Part shown: positions 1 through 11,520 of the stretch, piece after piece
How the letters are laid out: every line of letters starts with the position of its first letter
Numbering within the stretch: the stretch's first letter is position 1
Origin: Adiantum capillus-veneris
Lineage: Eukaryota; Streptophyta; Polypodiopsida; Polypodiales; Pteridaceae
Direction: 5' to 3'
Assembly (NCBI GenBank): GCA_014529385.2
Contig: CM043965.1
Span: 10,964,412-11,028,411, forward strand
DNA: 64,000 nt
Made by a program: the position numbers and the translations under genes
Notes under the pieces: model-generated
What the model was told of the DNA's origin: nothing
Database searches by the model: none
Seen by the model: the letters and a program-made list of their open reading frames with translations, nothing else

Positions 1-588
1 GCTTGCCGTACGGATTTTCGCTTTTTAAGCTGACAAAGCTGTACAAAATTCTTGATTTTGCATTTGCTGAATTTTTGGACAACTTTTGGAGCTTGTGCAT
101 TATTTTGAGAAGCTTTTGGATTACTACTTTTGGGGCTCTGCTTTTGGGCATCCCTTGTAACCAATAAAATAGTGGTTAGGCTCTCACTTCTCAGAGCATC
201 TGGACGCAGAGTCTGAGAGTGAGCACCTACCCACTCTCTTGTACTTTGAACACACAGTAATACAATAAAGAAATACCGAAAGGGACACCAGTCTTTGGGA
301 CCAATATCTCTAGGCACAGAACTACATCGGGCCGTGTCGACTCAAGTGTGAATTGTGAACTGTTTTGAAGTGAATCTCTGCTGTGTCGCGGTAGAGTCTT
401 GACTTGGGATGTCCAAGTTTGTTACACATAGAAACCATACACTCCATAATTCTCCATTATGCATGGTCGGGATTAGCTACCATAACATCCTCACTAACAT
501 CATCAGCACCCAATAGCGGGCAAAGAACTATGTGATCAATATATGCTTTGACGCACATGGCTACCACATTTCACTCCACACAGCCAAC
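1..588. other. Left-edge non-coding DNA, possibly an LTR tail
   Basis: No convincing coding frame is visible. A CAATAAAG-like stretch near 262 and a TTGGGATGTCCAAGTTTG stretch ending in TTACACA near 428 resemble the R-U5 end of a plant LTR. No partner copy lies in the window and I see no primer site after it, so this is only a suggestion. Confidence 0.25.
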
Positions 589-1800
589 TCAGAAATGCAG
601 CCCCATTGAAACGTTCTGCCCCTCTGCCTCCATCTCCTGCAAAACAAAGCCCATTGCATGATAACCCAGCTGAGACCTAGGCATTACTATTGGCCACTTG
701 CCTTCATACCATCTCAGGTCTTTGGACCATCCAAAAGCACGGAAAGAACGATAATGCAGAAAGTTGAAGCGAATAAGCCCATCAACAGCTTTACAATCAA
801 ATACCTTGCATAGTGTATCATAAGGAAAAACCCCACCTTTGGAGTTATAAAATGATGCGTAGAATGCTGAGAAACTGATCAGCTGTCCAACTGTTCTCAC
901 CACGTGTAACGAGTTCCGGGTTTAGTGCTTTTTTAAGGAAATATGTTTCACTGTCCATGAAATCGTCGTAAAAGGCCGCCCATATATCCTGCGGATCCAG
1001 ACCTAGTGGTGTGGTGCTCAAGAAAAGCTCTCCTAGCTCAGACAAAAGAAGGGCTCTTCCACCAATTGTGTCATAAACTGAACTCCATACATTATCTGGC
1101 ACAATAACATCATATTCTTGCTTTAGAAAATCTCGTGCCTCAGTATCTGAAAAATCACCAACTACCCCGGTTTTCAACCGGTTCTGGCCTACATTACTGG
1201 ACAACCATGTGTGGAAAAAATCTTCAGAAGAAGCCAGAATAACATTGGCCAAGCGATCCTGCTTTGTGACCTTCACAAGAAAGTTCAGGAGGGCCCTAAG
1301 ATCTGGCTCAGCATCCTTGACCCAATGACGCAGCTCATTGGCTTCATCAATTATCAGAGTGGGTGTGCCCGTAGGAGCCCCCAGCAGCTGCTCAAATAAA
1401 TTCTTGCTCTTCAACATGAAGCAGTATAAGTAATCCAGAATTTGTGTTAAGCCACTTGCTTCCTCCATTTTAGCAAACTCTGATTCCAGATCAATGGTTC
1501 CCGTTGCGTACACCTTCGCCTTGAGTGAGATTTTCAAGCTTTGCTTTAAGGCGGCTGCAAACGCAGCAGCTGTTGTAAAATTACCTCCTCGAAGATCCAT
1601 GTAGGGGGTCAACGCAGAAGAAGTCTGCTCAAAGCATCGGAGCAACGCTGTCTTGCCCTAGTCAGCAGGACCAGTCAGCAGGAGCAAGTGCCCACTGCGG
1701 GAGGCATACCGATGCAGCATCGCCAGCTCTTGCTGGCGGTCGTAGAAGCTCCATATTTGCGTAAGATGCGGCCCCTTGCAGGGCTGCCAAAACCCTATTC
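589..1800 (-). pseudogene. Broken AAA+ / STAND-like P-loop ATPase
   Basis: Read on the minus strand, a FYDRQQEL box (about 1745) is followed by a Walker A-like GPAD-stop-GKTALL (about 1672-1640). A 266-codon open frame (1645-845) then carries Walker B LIIDEANELR (D and E at about 1348-1343) and a sensor-like VILASSEDFF. An R-x-x-EL box followed by GxxxxGKT, DE and a sensor strand is the order seen in ATPase_2-type (archaeal ATPase-like/STAND) NTPases. Two lesions are visible. A TAG codon at 1660-1658 lies inside Walker A. The frame also shifts near 900, where the C-terminal part continues in another frame to 589 (ISFSAFYASFYNSKGG onward). No signal peptide or membrane segment is evident. A functional role cannot be assigned; a gene with an undetected intron is less likely because a stop sits in the P-loop itself. 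Confidence 0.6.
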
Positions 1801-2484
1801 TGGTGATCGGAGGAGGCAAGCGCAGAAGTCGGTTGCCCCGAGCAAACCCTGGCAGCCCCTTGCATCCCGTTGTTAGGAAGCGAAGCCATGGCCCCGCCCG
1901 TAGGATATTTTTTCAAGGCTGAAATTGAATTATTGACCACCACCCTCAGCCTCTGCGCCCACCCGCCTGCCGCCTCGCCAACCTCAAAGGCTCAGCCTCT
2001 GCGCCCCCCTTGATTCTTGGGTTTTTTTTTAAAATTGAGCGCAGCTGGTACCCCTTCTTTTCCCCGGTAGGGATCAAGGGTTGGCATGTAAGCTCCATCC
2101 AGGGCCGTCCGATGGACATAAGGAATAATTTAAGATTCTATGGAATCTAATGGGCCTTAGAAAGACAGATTAAATCAAAATCACATCGTGATCACATTAT
2201 ATGATTATCCCGTTGTGATCACAATCGATCACATCAGAAATCCAATAGCATAGATGAGCGCAGCCGAAGCCTTGTAAAGTTTCCAACACTTTCCATGCAA
2301 ATAGAAACCTCACTAGCCCCATCGAAATTGCAGGGATTAAGCTATTCGGGCGGTCACTCTTTTCTCTCCTTCACTCACTGAATGAGAGAAGCAATCCTTT
2401 TCTCCATGTTTTTCTCAAAGCTTAACCTTTCCTTTTTAATTTAAAGAGTGCGACCTTAAGCCTTGCTTTCTTCGCACTCACCCC
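1801..2484. other. Non-coding flank of element X
   Basis: No gene recognised. The stretch holds CCTCAGCCTCTGCGCCC repeated twice (about 1943 and 1994) and a cluster of short GTGATCAC-type palindromes at about 2190-2240. The segment ends at the ATTAT target duplication of the neighbouring LTR element. Confidence 0.4.
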
Positions 2485-2489
2485 ATTAT

Positions 2490-2646
2490 TCTAATGCCAA
2501 GGGCAAACCCAAGGGAGGTCAAGAGGACCGGGCTTAGAGCTGCGGGCCAAGGGCCGGCTACCAGTGGAGAAGGGATCCTAGGCCAAGAGGCCCATAAAGG
2601 GAGGTTGGGCGGAGGATCTAGTACGGCAGTTCCAGGGTTTCTCACA
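2490..2646 (+). repeat. 5' LTR of X
   Basis: Starts TCTAATGCCAAGGG (the expected TG is TC here) and ends CTCACA. It matches the 3' LTR at 19245-19376 with several indels; shared blocks include CAAGGGATCCTAGGCC and GGAGGATCTAGTAC. At 157 bp it is very short for a plant LTR. Confidence 0.85.
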
Positions 2647-2647
2647 C

Positions 2648-2659
2648 TGGTATCAGAGC
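2648..2659 (+). other. Primer-binding site of X (initiator Met tRNA type)
   Basis: TGGTATCAGAGC stands one base after the LTR end. This is the standard iMet-tRNA complement used by many plant LTR retrotransposons. Confidence 0.85.
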
Positions 2660-2706
2660 TCAGGGGGAGGGGAGCTATGGAGGAGGGGAAAGATGGCCTT
2701 GCATGG

Positions 2707-2709
<3 letters not shown>

Positions 2710-2761
<52 letters not shown>
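2710..2761. repeat. (CT)n microsatellite in the X leader
   Basis: A nearly pure CT run just after the primer-binding region. The corresponding place in Y holds a CA/TA/GA compound array, so leader microsatellites look like a family trait. Confidence 0.95.
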
Positions 2762-2764
<3 letters not shown>

Positions 2765-5157
2765 CTCGTGGGCAAGCCCTCTGGCAAGGAAGGAGGGAAG
2801 GCCGTGGGCATGGCCCCTTGACTACAAGGAGCCGAGAAGTTGAGGGCTGTGGGAGCGACCTCCAGTATGCACCCAGGTGGTCTATCGACCTGCACAGAAT
2901 TGCGTCGGGGTCGACTTGATGGAATCGTCCTACGCATTCTAGCATTTTCACTTCTTGCCCCCCCCTCTATTGAGCAAGCCATGGAGCCGCATGAGCGAAT
3001 TCCTCTCTGCTGCATTGCTCGACAGAGTCCGCCATGGCTTGATGCAGGTTTAAAGCATTTTTTGGTTTAATTTTCTTTTCCACCCATGGGCACCCTGCAT
3101 TGCTAGGAACCCGTTCTACGCCATGTGCTTGAAGAGGGTTGTCATGCCGGGTGCATGCACTCATGCAAGGCCGCATGATCTACTTTTGCATCTTTCATAG
3201 CCGGTCGAAACCATGCCCAGGACAGTTCAACAACTTCGATATTAAAACTTTTTGGGCTTGAGAGGCCCACCCTTTCGGGAAGGCCGCAATGACAAGGTAG
3301 CAACCAAGTCTGCCTTGACTTTGGATACGGTATAGTTTTCACTTGGAAACCAAGACAGGCTCAAGGGGAAAAATTACATGCGATGTCATGAGATTGAACC
3401 TATCCAGGCAACAATTGCAGATCGGCAAGGTGCCAAAAGCGGAGGACAAGGCATACACAATGCAGCAAGCATAAAAGCGACCAGCTTGCCACAGGTTTGG
3501 CAGCTTTGTCACCTGGCAGATTTAGCAATTTGACATGTAAGGGAGGTCCGAGGACAAGTGGTCGTTTCTCAAGGAGACGAATGACCATCAGATAACCACA
3601 ACAACCATGTCAAATCCATGCAAGGCATGGTGGTAGTGGGAGAATCTATTAGCGGATGTCCTTCTATCTAAGCCATGGGACTTTGCCAAGGGCAACGGCC
3701 AATACAAGCTCGGCAACATTGGGGCCATGCGATCGACATGATTACAAGGAATCAAGACTATGACAATATGCAAGGCATGTGGGTAGTAGGGTAGCACCTT
3801 CAAATTTGCAGGCAGCAGGGCCTCGAAATTGAAGTCGCCAAAACGACAAGGCCGAAATCGACAAAGACAGGCCATTCAAGTCTACCGAGAGCCCTTGAAC
3901 TCAAATTTCGTGGGTGCAACTCTCAAGGAGGGTGATTATCCTTACAATTTCTTTTTTCTTTTTTGGAAGTTAGTTTCCTCTACATACAAGGTATTGGTAC
4001 ATCTGACACGTCACCAAGATAGGAAAAATTGCCTAGCATTATGGCATGCAGGTATAGGCAAGGCGTGCGGCATGTACATTCAAGATGCTCGGCATGGCCG
4101 GCTAGTTGTTTTCATTCAAACCAATATTGACACACTGCATCCAACGCGTTTCCAAGTGTATTTGACAACGATTACAACAATGACGGGTCATAAGTTGGGA
4201 GCATGGCTCTGCACGACCAAGATACATGGATCATGTGGAGCACGACTCCCTATGAGGCTACCTCACGAGCAAGACTTGTGTAGACAAATGTTGTGTTTCT
4301 ACCGGATGTTATGACTTCTAATGCCAAGGGCAGTGGTTACAAAAATTGCGTTGGGCAATAAATCACATGAGGGCGTATATGATACATACACTAACTCACT
4401 CGAGCAACAAATATGGCTATGAGCAAGATTTAAGCGAGTTTTTATTTCGAAAACTCAAGAAAACTCGCCACAGCAGGGCAACCAGGTTAGACAATTTCAA
4501 GTTTTCTTGTTTCTCTACATTTTAATTTTTAAGCTGGCAAAGATTGCCTATTGTACAAAGCAAAGTGCTTTGACAACATTTGTGAGAAGCAAGGCTTCTA
4601 ACCTGTGCCAGGATCCTGTCGCGCTGACTTCAAATCAATGACATTGGCACATAGTTCTGGGCATTCGACAATGTGCGGATATAAGCTTACAATTTATGTA
4701 AGACAACGGCCAATTGTGATGCATCCATGTCCGATTGTGCAAGGCACTTCTGGCAGCGGATCAATTTGTAGGGCCTTCATTGTCGCCAAGGGCAACACCT
4801 TTGCATGCATGGCATGCCAGTGGGGTAGATAAAATTTTACCTCAGTACTGTTTACGCTTCCGCTATAACTCTGACTACCCTATCAAGGACGCAGTAAGTT
4901 ATTGATGTTTTAAAATAATTTTTATCAATGTTTATTCATAGGCAACGTGCCATAATTAAGTCATTTTGGTACAGTCATGACCCCATATACGCTAGGTGGG
5001 TCTAGATGTGAATTATGGTACCTCTCTCTACGAGAGTGTGGTACAAGTACACTGTTGTACGCTTATAGGATAAGCTACCACACAACCATTATTTGCATAG
5101 AGGCATACACAGGGGGCATTCAATACAAAAGAATAAGGGATTTTCCTCAGCCCAACG

Positions 5158-5158
<1 letters not shown>

Positions 5159-5221
<63 letters not shown>
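5159..5221. repeat. (CT)n microsatellite
   Basis: A pure CT run inside the first piece of X. Its inverted counterpart in Y is the GA run at 8764-8805, so the array was already present in the common ancestor. Confidence 0.95.
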
Positions 5222-5224
<3 letters not shown>

Positions 5225-5953
5225 TTCTCTGCGAGAAAGGTGAAACTAGGCATGATTTTATGAAATCTTTCTATGTCAATACGGTAACAGGAAGGGCTAA
5301 GAGCCAACAGGAAGAACTAAGAGCCATCTATTGCCACCTATTTTGGAATGGCTAAGAGCCATCTGTTTGTAATCCATCGGTGATTGCTTATAAGATTGAC
5401 CAATTCTATTCAATTGAGTACCCATCGATTCTAATAGACAAGCAAGAGTCTTGGCATTAGCGGTTTTTTGGGCATTATTTAAGCACTACACACTTTAAGT
5501 GTGAAGATCTACTTGAGTTTTTGAACGTCTTAAACTTGTAAGGGATTATCTCTACCAAGATGTATAGATGAAGCCAACATTTCAGACAACACGGCTGATC
5601 ACAAAAACCTAAGATTATGGATTTTTGGGTCTGAATAAGATCTACTTGTGAATACGGCTCCAACTTCAGTGGATCTCCTATTTTATCTATAGCACTTAAA
5701 GTGTCTATATGAGTACAATTTTGGGGTAAGACCCAGCTCGTGATTACTAAATCACTTATTAAGTGTTGATGGTCAATTGTTGGAAGCTTCACACTTGCAC
5801 TCTCAAGGAAAGAAGTCCACAAGCTGCCAAGGGGGTAGTGGACAATTTCAATTTCGAAAGTTGACTTCAATTACTATTGGCTGCTTGTTGAGCAGTTTCT
5901 CTACAAAGTCTAACCAAGGGGTTTGACAATGTAGATATTAACCAAGGGGTTCA

Positions 5954-6088
5954 TGTAAAGGGACTGCCTGGAATGAACCTCCCAACCTCCCTTTAAATAG
6001 CCCCTTGGGCCTCATTCCCTATCCACACTCGCAGCCGACCCCTTGGCTTGGTCCTTGACCACCGGCGGGCTTTGCCCTTGGCATGACA
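5954..6088 (-). repeat. 3' LTR of Y
   Basis: In element sense it begins TGTCATGCCAAGGG and ends CCCTTTACA, 135 bp, a TG...CA LTR. An AGGGAGGTTGGGAGG block and a TATTTAAA-like box lie inside. It is the simple LTR form against which the rearranged 5' LTR can be compared. Confidence 0.88.
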
Positions 6089-6091
6089 TTA

Positions 6092-6103
6092 CTTCCCCCT
6101 TGG
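6092..6103 (-). other. Polypurine tract of Y
   Basis: Minus-strand CCAAGGGGGAAG lies three bases before the 3' LTR, where the plus-strand primer of an LTR element belongs. X has the same tract at about 19210-19220. Confidence 0.8.
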
Positions 6104-6868
6104 AGAAGCGTTTTCGTCCTCGAAAACAAAAGTGATGATACCCTAATGTTTTCCACAATGGCATCCCACAGTGATCCAACTATTTGCTTGACCAAAACAC
6201 GGTTCAATAGGAGGTTCAATGAAACCAAGAGTAACATCTTGATTGTCCACATTTTTGTCCATTTGAAACCATCCTGTGTTACCGGTTCCTATCCAATCAT
6301 AGTGTGTAGATGCCCTTTAGAACGCACATGAGCATGCTAAATGAGTTATCACAACAAAGATGTACCCGAAAGAGTACCGCTTTTCACTTCCCATGTAAGT
6401 AACTTGTTGACATACTGACTTGTTCTCAAATTGCATCAGTAAACAACCCCACCATAATTAGTGTTCAAGATTGAGAATTTGACTTAAACATGAAGGGACT
6501 AAAATGAGTCACAAACATGCTTTACCTTAGTGTAAGTAATACCAACTAGAGCGATACATTCTTGCTAATTGGATTGCTTGGTGCTAACGTACGGGCTTTG
6601 CATATCCGTCAACACAAGACTTACACTTGTAACTTGTTGCATATTCGACAACACAAGAGTACACTTGTAAGTTGTAAGCAGCCTATCCTCTTTGGATTCT
6701 CACAGTATTGAGATGTGTTTTTCCCCAAGGTTTATAGACTGTCGTCCCAGACGACTCTTAAACGGGGATCACAATATCGTCCAATATTGCTAAGGAATCA
6801 ACAATGTCCCGAATAATTGTCGTGGTTAACTTGAAAAATCCACAAGCACCCAAACCGAGCCATGACCT

Positions 6869-7105
6869 CTATTGGTGATTGGTAGACCCAAAAATAATTG
6901 TATAGAGATACGGCACATAGAGTGCACAATGCTTCATAAGCAACTGATGTGATGAATTTGCATACCGCTCCACATCAGCCTTTGCTAAAACAGTAGGGCC
7001 CATAACACCTAGTGTGCATGCATTTAGCAAAAACAAATCCAAGCCTGTATATCCAAGATCATCCTTGCCAAAACTTATGGCGAATGTGATGCTCCTAGCA
7101 CACAT
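6869..7105 (-). pseudogene. Conserved unknown frame of the X/Y family (3' part)
   Basis: A 78-codon minus-strand frame contains DLFLLNACTLGVMGPTVLA and LLMKHCALYVPYL. The matching X piece (about 18297-18490, plus strand) still reads CARSITFSISIGK, DLFLLNACT and LLMKHFALYV, but with two in-frame stops. Shared protein-level similarity between two decayed copies suggests this was once coding. I do not recognise the domain and see no RT, integrase or protease motif. Confidence 0.45.
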
Positions 7106-7449
7106 TAAAGAGGAATGTAAATAGTTCTGAAAAGAAACTAACTACTTTCTACTGTAATCATTTCCAAGCCTTGCTAAAATGTCTGAACCATAATAGAAGG
7201 TGAACATTAATCACTTCTAGGTACAAACAATGAAACCCGTTCATGAACAATTCATAGCCCTACTATATGCATAAACAACCATCTGTAATGTTGTTTAGCT
7301 GTACTTGTACCTTAACAACTCATTCTAAGTATTCGACAATGTCTGGCCACCGAAATTGCTCCTAATATGTCGTGTTGAAAATGTTCTAGAAACTAGATTT
7401 GACCAGCACCTAGGGACTTTTTCGTGACACATACTTGAAATAGTGGGCG

Positions 7450-7746
7450 TTAGTGTCTTTCCCATAGACTCAAATTCTCCACATGTGGAATATATCTCAT
7501 GTAAGGATGTCTAAAAGAAAGAACATCCTTGAAGTACAAGATGTATTTGTGCGTGGAGGTAACTGCAAACACTCTACGACGAGAGTGAGAGGGACCCTCA
7601 TTAGCCTTGCTCCACACCTGGCTAAACCAAACTCCTTGAGTTCCTAGACCATGTTGCATCCCATGTGACAACATGTGCCAAGTAAACCCTACAAGTGGGT
7701 CTATAACTGCATACCGCATAGACTTATTTTGGACACTACATCCCAA
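7450..7746 (-). pseudogene. Conserved unknown frame of the X/Y family (middle part)
   Basis: A 98-codon minus-strand frame with VIDPLVGFTW, NEGPSHS and VFAVTSTHKYILYFKDVL. The X counterpart at about 11650-11950 retains VIDPLVGF, NEGPSHS and VFAVTSTHKYI but is interrupted. This suggests a formerly translated region of unknown function lying upstream of the 7105-6869 frame in the same element. Confidence 0.45.
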
Positions 7747-8759
7747 ATTTTGTGACTCTTACATGACCTTGTCATTTCTCTTAAGAGCAAAAATGGAGGA
7801 TAACATAGTTGGTGCATCCTACGTGGAAAAAGAAAAAAGAAACAAAACCAAATCAGATGCGTACCTGAAGGTTGAACATAGTGTGCACTAATCCGTAATG
7901 AAAAGGCACCTGCCCAAATTTACCGCCTGCAAAGGCCTAGGAACATTAATTGAAAATTAGTGAAATGCAAGTAGTATTGCACATGTAACTTTGGGTGTTG
8001 CCTTTGCAATCCAAACCCCTTGGTTAAAATCAACATTGTCAAACCCCTTGGTTAAACTTTGTAGGAAAACGACTCAACTAGCAACCAGCCCTTGGCCTAT
8101 GTCCATGACCCCCTTTGGTTTTCTCGTGGTGGAAGTTGAAAATTTTCCACTACCCCTTGGCAGTATGTGGACTTATTTCCTTAAATAGGCAACTGTGAAG
8201 TTTCCAAGAATTGACCATCAACTCTTACTAATCGATTTAGTAATCATGAGCCGGGTCTTACCCCAAAATTGTACTCACATAGGCACTCTTAGTGCTAAGA
8301 GGAGCTCCACTAAAGTTGGAGTCGTATTCACAACTTGATCTTTTCACACCAAAAAATACATAATCTTGGGTTTTTGTGAACAGTCGTGCGGTCTGAAATG
8401 CTGGCTTCATCCATACACCTTGGTAGAGAGAAGCCCTTACGAGTTTAAGACCTTCAAAAACTCAAATTGACTTTCACACTTAAAGTGTGGAGTGCTAAAA
8501 TAATGCCCAAAAAAATCACTAATGGCAAGACTCTTGCTTGATCATTATAATCGATGGGTACTCAACTGGATAGAAGTGGTCAATTTTGGAAGCAATCACT
8601 AATGGACTACAAACAGATGGCTCTTAGCCATGCCAAAATAGGGGGTAAGAGATGGCTCTTAGCCCTTCCTGTTGGCTCCTAGCCCTTCCTGTCACCGTAT
8701 TGACATAGAAAGATGTCAATAAAATCATGCCTAGTTTCACCTTTCCCGCATAGAAGTTG

Positions 8760-8763
<4 letters not shown>

Positions 8764-8805
<42 letters not shown>
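8764..8805. repeat. (GA)n microsatellite in Y
   Basis: A pure GA run, the inverted counterpart of the CT run at 5159-5221 in X. Confidence 0.95.
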
Positions 8806-8809
<4 letters not shown>

Positions 8810-9924
8810 TGGGCTGAGGAAAACCCCATATTTGAATGTGTTGTATGCCCCATGCAGACCATGTCTGTGTCGTAGCGTATCCTATAAGCGTACAACTACA
8901 CACCCTCGTAGAGAGAGGCTTAGTGTATCCTATAAGCACACAACTGTGTACTCTTGTACCATGCCCTTGTAGAGAGAGGTACCATAAGTCACATCTTGAC
9001 CCATTGATCTTGTATGCGAGCATGACTGTACGAGGATAACTTTATTGAAGTTTAAACACGGCACTTTGCCTATGAATAACATAAAAAATGTTTGAAGATA
9101 TTAGTTACTTACCTTGTCCTTGATAGAGTATTTAGTGTTATAGCGGAAGCGTATACAATGATGGAATGTGATATAGAGAGCAGACTAGTATGCCATGCAT
9201 ACATAGAAAAAAATAGAATAATAATCCCGTGGCTTAAATGACAGTTTCAACCATACATAGAAAAAAATAGAATAATAATCCCGTGGCTTAAATGACAGTC
9301 TCAACCATGTGAGCCGTTGGTATACGTGTTGTGCACGAGTACACTGGCATGGATACATCACAATGCACCATTGCATAAATTGTGAGTTTATATCCATATA
9401 GTGCCAAAGATGTGTGCCATTATCATCGATCTAAAGTCAATTGATAATACCTTGGCACATAAGAGAAATTGTGCTTCACATGAAGACAGGCAAAGCACTT
9501 GGATTTGTAGAGTGGCTTCTTATGGAGTCTGCCCAAGCACGTTGCTTTGCACAACAGAGAGATCTTTTTCAAAATGAAAAGTAAAACATAGACAAAACAA
9601 ACATAACTTGAAATTGACTAACCTTATTGTCCACTTGTGGTGGACAGGTTTCTGGTAGTTCCCTTGAATCTGGTGCATAGCCATATGTACTACTCGAGCA
9701 ACGTATGTATCATATACACCCATGTGTAATGTAAAAGATTGGCAGACAATGGTTGCAAGTTTTTCCAAGTGCGTATGCTAATAGCATATTCCAAACATTG
9801 GAGATCGTGATGCCAAATGCTGAAAGGAAAGCCGTGCTTGACCTTACTAATCATGGAGTTCTGGTGCTCGTAGCTAATAGATACTCTTGCCAATTTACAA
9901 TATTATAGCGACCTTGTCGAGCAT

Positions 9925-10191
9925 TCACAAATAGTGGACCTTGTCGAATGGTACAACGTATTGTACAACATCCATTGTAATGTGCATACCATAGCTATCA
10001 AGCACATGATCAATAAACAAAAAATCAATCGCGTACCTTATCAAGTACGGTAGCCAGAGTGTCTTGCCATCGTAACAATTGATGTTTGAATGGAGCCATG
10101 CTTTGTTGTCCCAATGATGAACAATGGTCGATCTTCTTTGAATAGCAATTGAAGCCTTGAAAAATTTTCCTGCAGAGGACCGTGTCCTCAT
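9925..10191 (-). pseudogene. Unknown frame of Y (88 codons)
   Basis: Minus-strand frame with HHWDNKAWLHSNIN and YAIDFLFIDHVLDSYGM. It lies between the first frame (10671-10252) and further fragments down to 9520. The next fragments (9893-9690 and 9768-9520) overlap in different frames, which points to frameshift decay of one longer reading frame. No family recognised. Confidence 0.35.
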
Positions 10192-10251
10192 GAAGACTGC
10201 TTTGAAGTGGTCATTGAAACGTCCCTTGTACAGATGAAATCGTATCTTTGA

Positions 10252-10671
10252 CTACTCCCTTATTATCAATGCGTAATCCTCTTTGGGACTTGGAAAGAAA
10301 TCTCCTTGGTTAATCTTCTTGGTGTCAACAACATGCCTGCTTTGTCTCGGCCCGTGGCAGGGCAGTCCTAGCATGTCATGCACACCGTTCATGGCGTATG
10401 CACGGTGTGTGTTGGATGCTTTGAAATTCCCCAAATTTTTTGCAAATCTCTCAGTTTGCAGAGATTCGACAATCTTCGGCTGCCCATGCACTTTTCCCGA
10501 CACTACCATTTTGTCGAAATCATGTAGTTTCAGAAATTGCAAACAATTTGCATGCCGTGCATCACAAAATTCTGATGTTTGCATGCCTTGGATAAGCACC
10601 CCATGATCCAGAGCCGAGGTTCTTTGTACGGACATTGCTTGCATAGTCGCCTGCAAGTCGGAGTCGACCAC
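10252..10671 (-). pseudogene. First frame of Y, in gag position
   Basis: A 139-codon minus-strand frame, the first after the primer site and the microsatellite leader, which is where gag would sit. It shows no zinc knuckle and no recognisable capsid motif. The gag label rests on position only. X has no clear open equivalent in 2850-3350. Confidence 0.35.
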
Positions 10672-11018
10672 GGAATTCAGCTCTTAGCAGAGGAGGTCGC
10701 CCAAAATTGGGTGCCTTTTTTTTTTGCTCACCAAAAGAGGGAAAACAAGCTTGGCAGCAAGCATCGCGGTTGCTCGCAGGCAACGCAAAAGGGAAAGAGG
10801 AGATTGATGCGCCCGTTACAGTTTGTTTTGGCCCTGCATTCAGAAGCGTAAATTGTTCAACTTCCTCGCACGCACCGTTTTGGTGGTAATCTCACCTCGT
10901 TTGGCGAAGGTCGCTGATACTGCCTCGGCTTGCAAGGGACGGTACCCGCGTGTTGTTTTGAGCTTGGATTCCTTCGTTCTCCACTCAAGAGGTCTTGCCC
11001 ACGCTGTGACTTGTCGAT

Positions 11019-11245
<227 letters not shown>

Positions 11246-11293
11246 CATGCAACCCCATGCAACCCCCTCCTCCCTAGCCCCTCCCTTCCTTGA

Positions 11294-11305
11294 GCTCTGA
11301 TACCA
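11294..11305 (-). other. Primer-binding site of Y (initiator Met tRNA type)
   Basis: Minus-strand TGGTATCAGAGC, one base inside the 5' LTR end; identical to the site in X. Confidence 0.85.
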
Positions 11306-11306
11306 G

Positions 11307-11515
11307 TGTAAAGCCCTGGGTAGGACTGCCTGGAATGAACCTCCCAACCTCCCTTTAATGTTGTTCATGCCAAGGGAAAAGCCCGGTGGTCAAGGACCAG
11401 GCCAACGAGCCGGCTGCAAGTGTGGATAGGGAATGAGGCCCAACGGGCTATTTAAAGGGAGGTTGGGAGGTTCATTACAGGCAGGCCCACCCAGGGCTTT
11501 ACACTTGGCATGACA
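11307..11515 (-). repeat. 5' LTR of Y, rearranged by an inverted LTR copy
   Basis: In element sense it opens TGTCATGCCAAG like the 3' LTR and ends with the GGAGGTTGGGAGGTTC...TTTACA block. Its middle is replaced by an almost complete LTR in the opposite orientation (11359-11504, TGTTGTTCATGCC to GGGCTTTACA on the plus strand). The LTR is therefore 209 bp instead of 135 bp and partly palindromic: 11307-11358 can pair with about 11450-11504. No target duplication flanks the inner copy, so template switching or recombination is more likely than a second insertion. Confidence 0.8.
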
Positions 11516-11520
11516 GTTCA

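Larger units (their letters stand above)
2660..5948 (+). other. X body, first piece (untranslated leader and decayed interior)
   Basis: No intact frame. A CT array (2710-2761) follows the primer site, as it does in sister Y. From about 4340 to 5948 the piece is an inverted copy of Y (about 9780 down to 8030): both share the blocks GTATATGATACATAC, ATACGCTTCCGCTATAA-like sequence, a CT/GA array and CCAAGGGGTTTGACAATGT. Upstream of 4340 the similarity to Y fades. Short frames at 3829-4314 and 4605-4832 show no recognisable domain. The piece ends at the target duplication GTTCA (5949-5953), where Y begins. Confidence 0.65.

Noticed and set aside
2190-2240. Clustered GTGATCAC palindromes as a regulatory site
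   Set aside because: Short, AT-rich and near no gene; no reason beyond chance symmetry.
4894-4941. Intron-like GTAAGT...ATAG segment in X, also present in Y at 9112-9070
   Set aside because: Conserved, but only 43-48 nt long, below the usual minimum for plant introns, and not bordered by a convincing frame.
8679-9023. Open frames made of SLSLSL, RERERE, THTHTH or VCVCVC repeats (also near 2500, 5000, 11000, 17300, 44100-44900, 57870-58225)
   Set aside because: They are translations of CT, GA and CA microsatellites, open only because dinucleotide repeats contain no stops.
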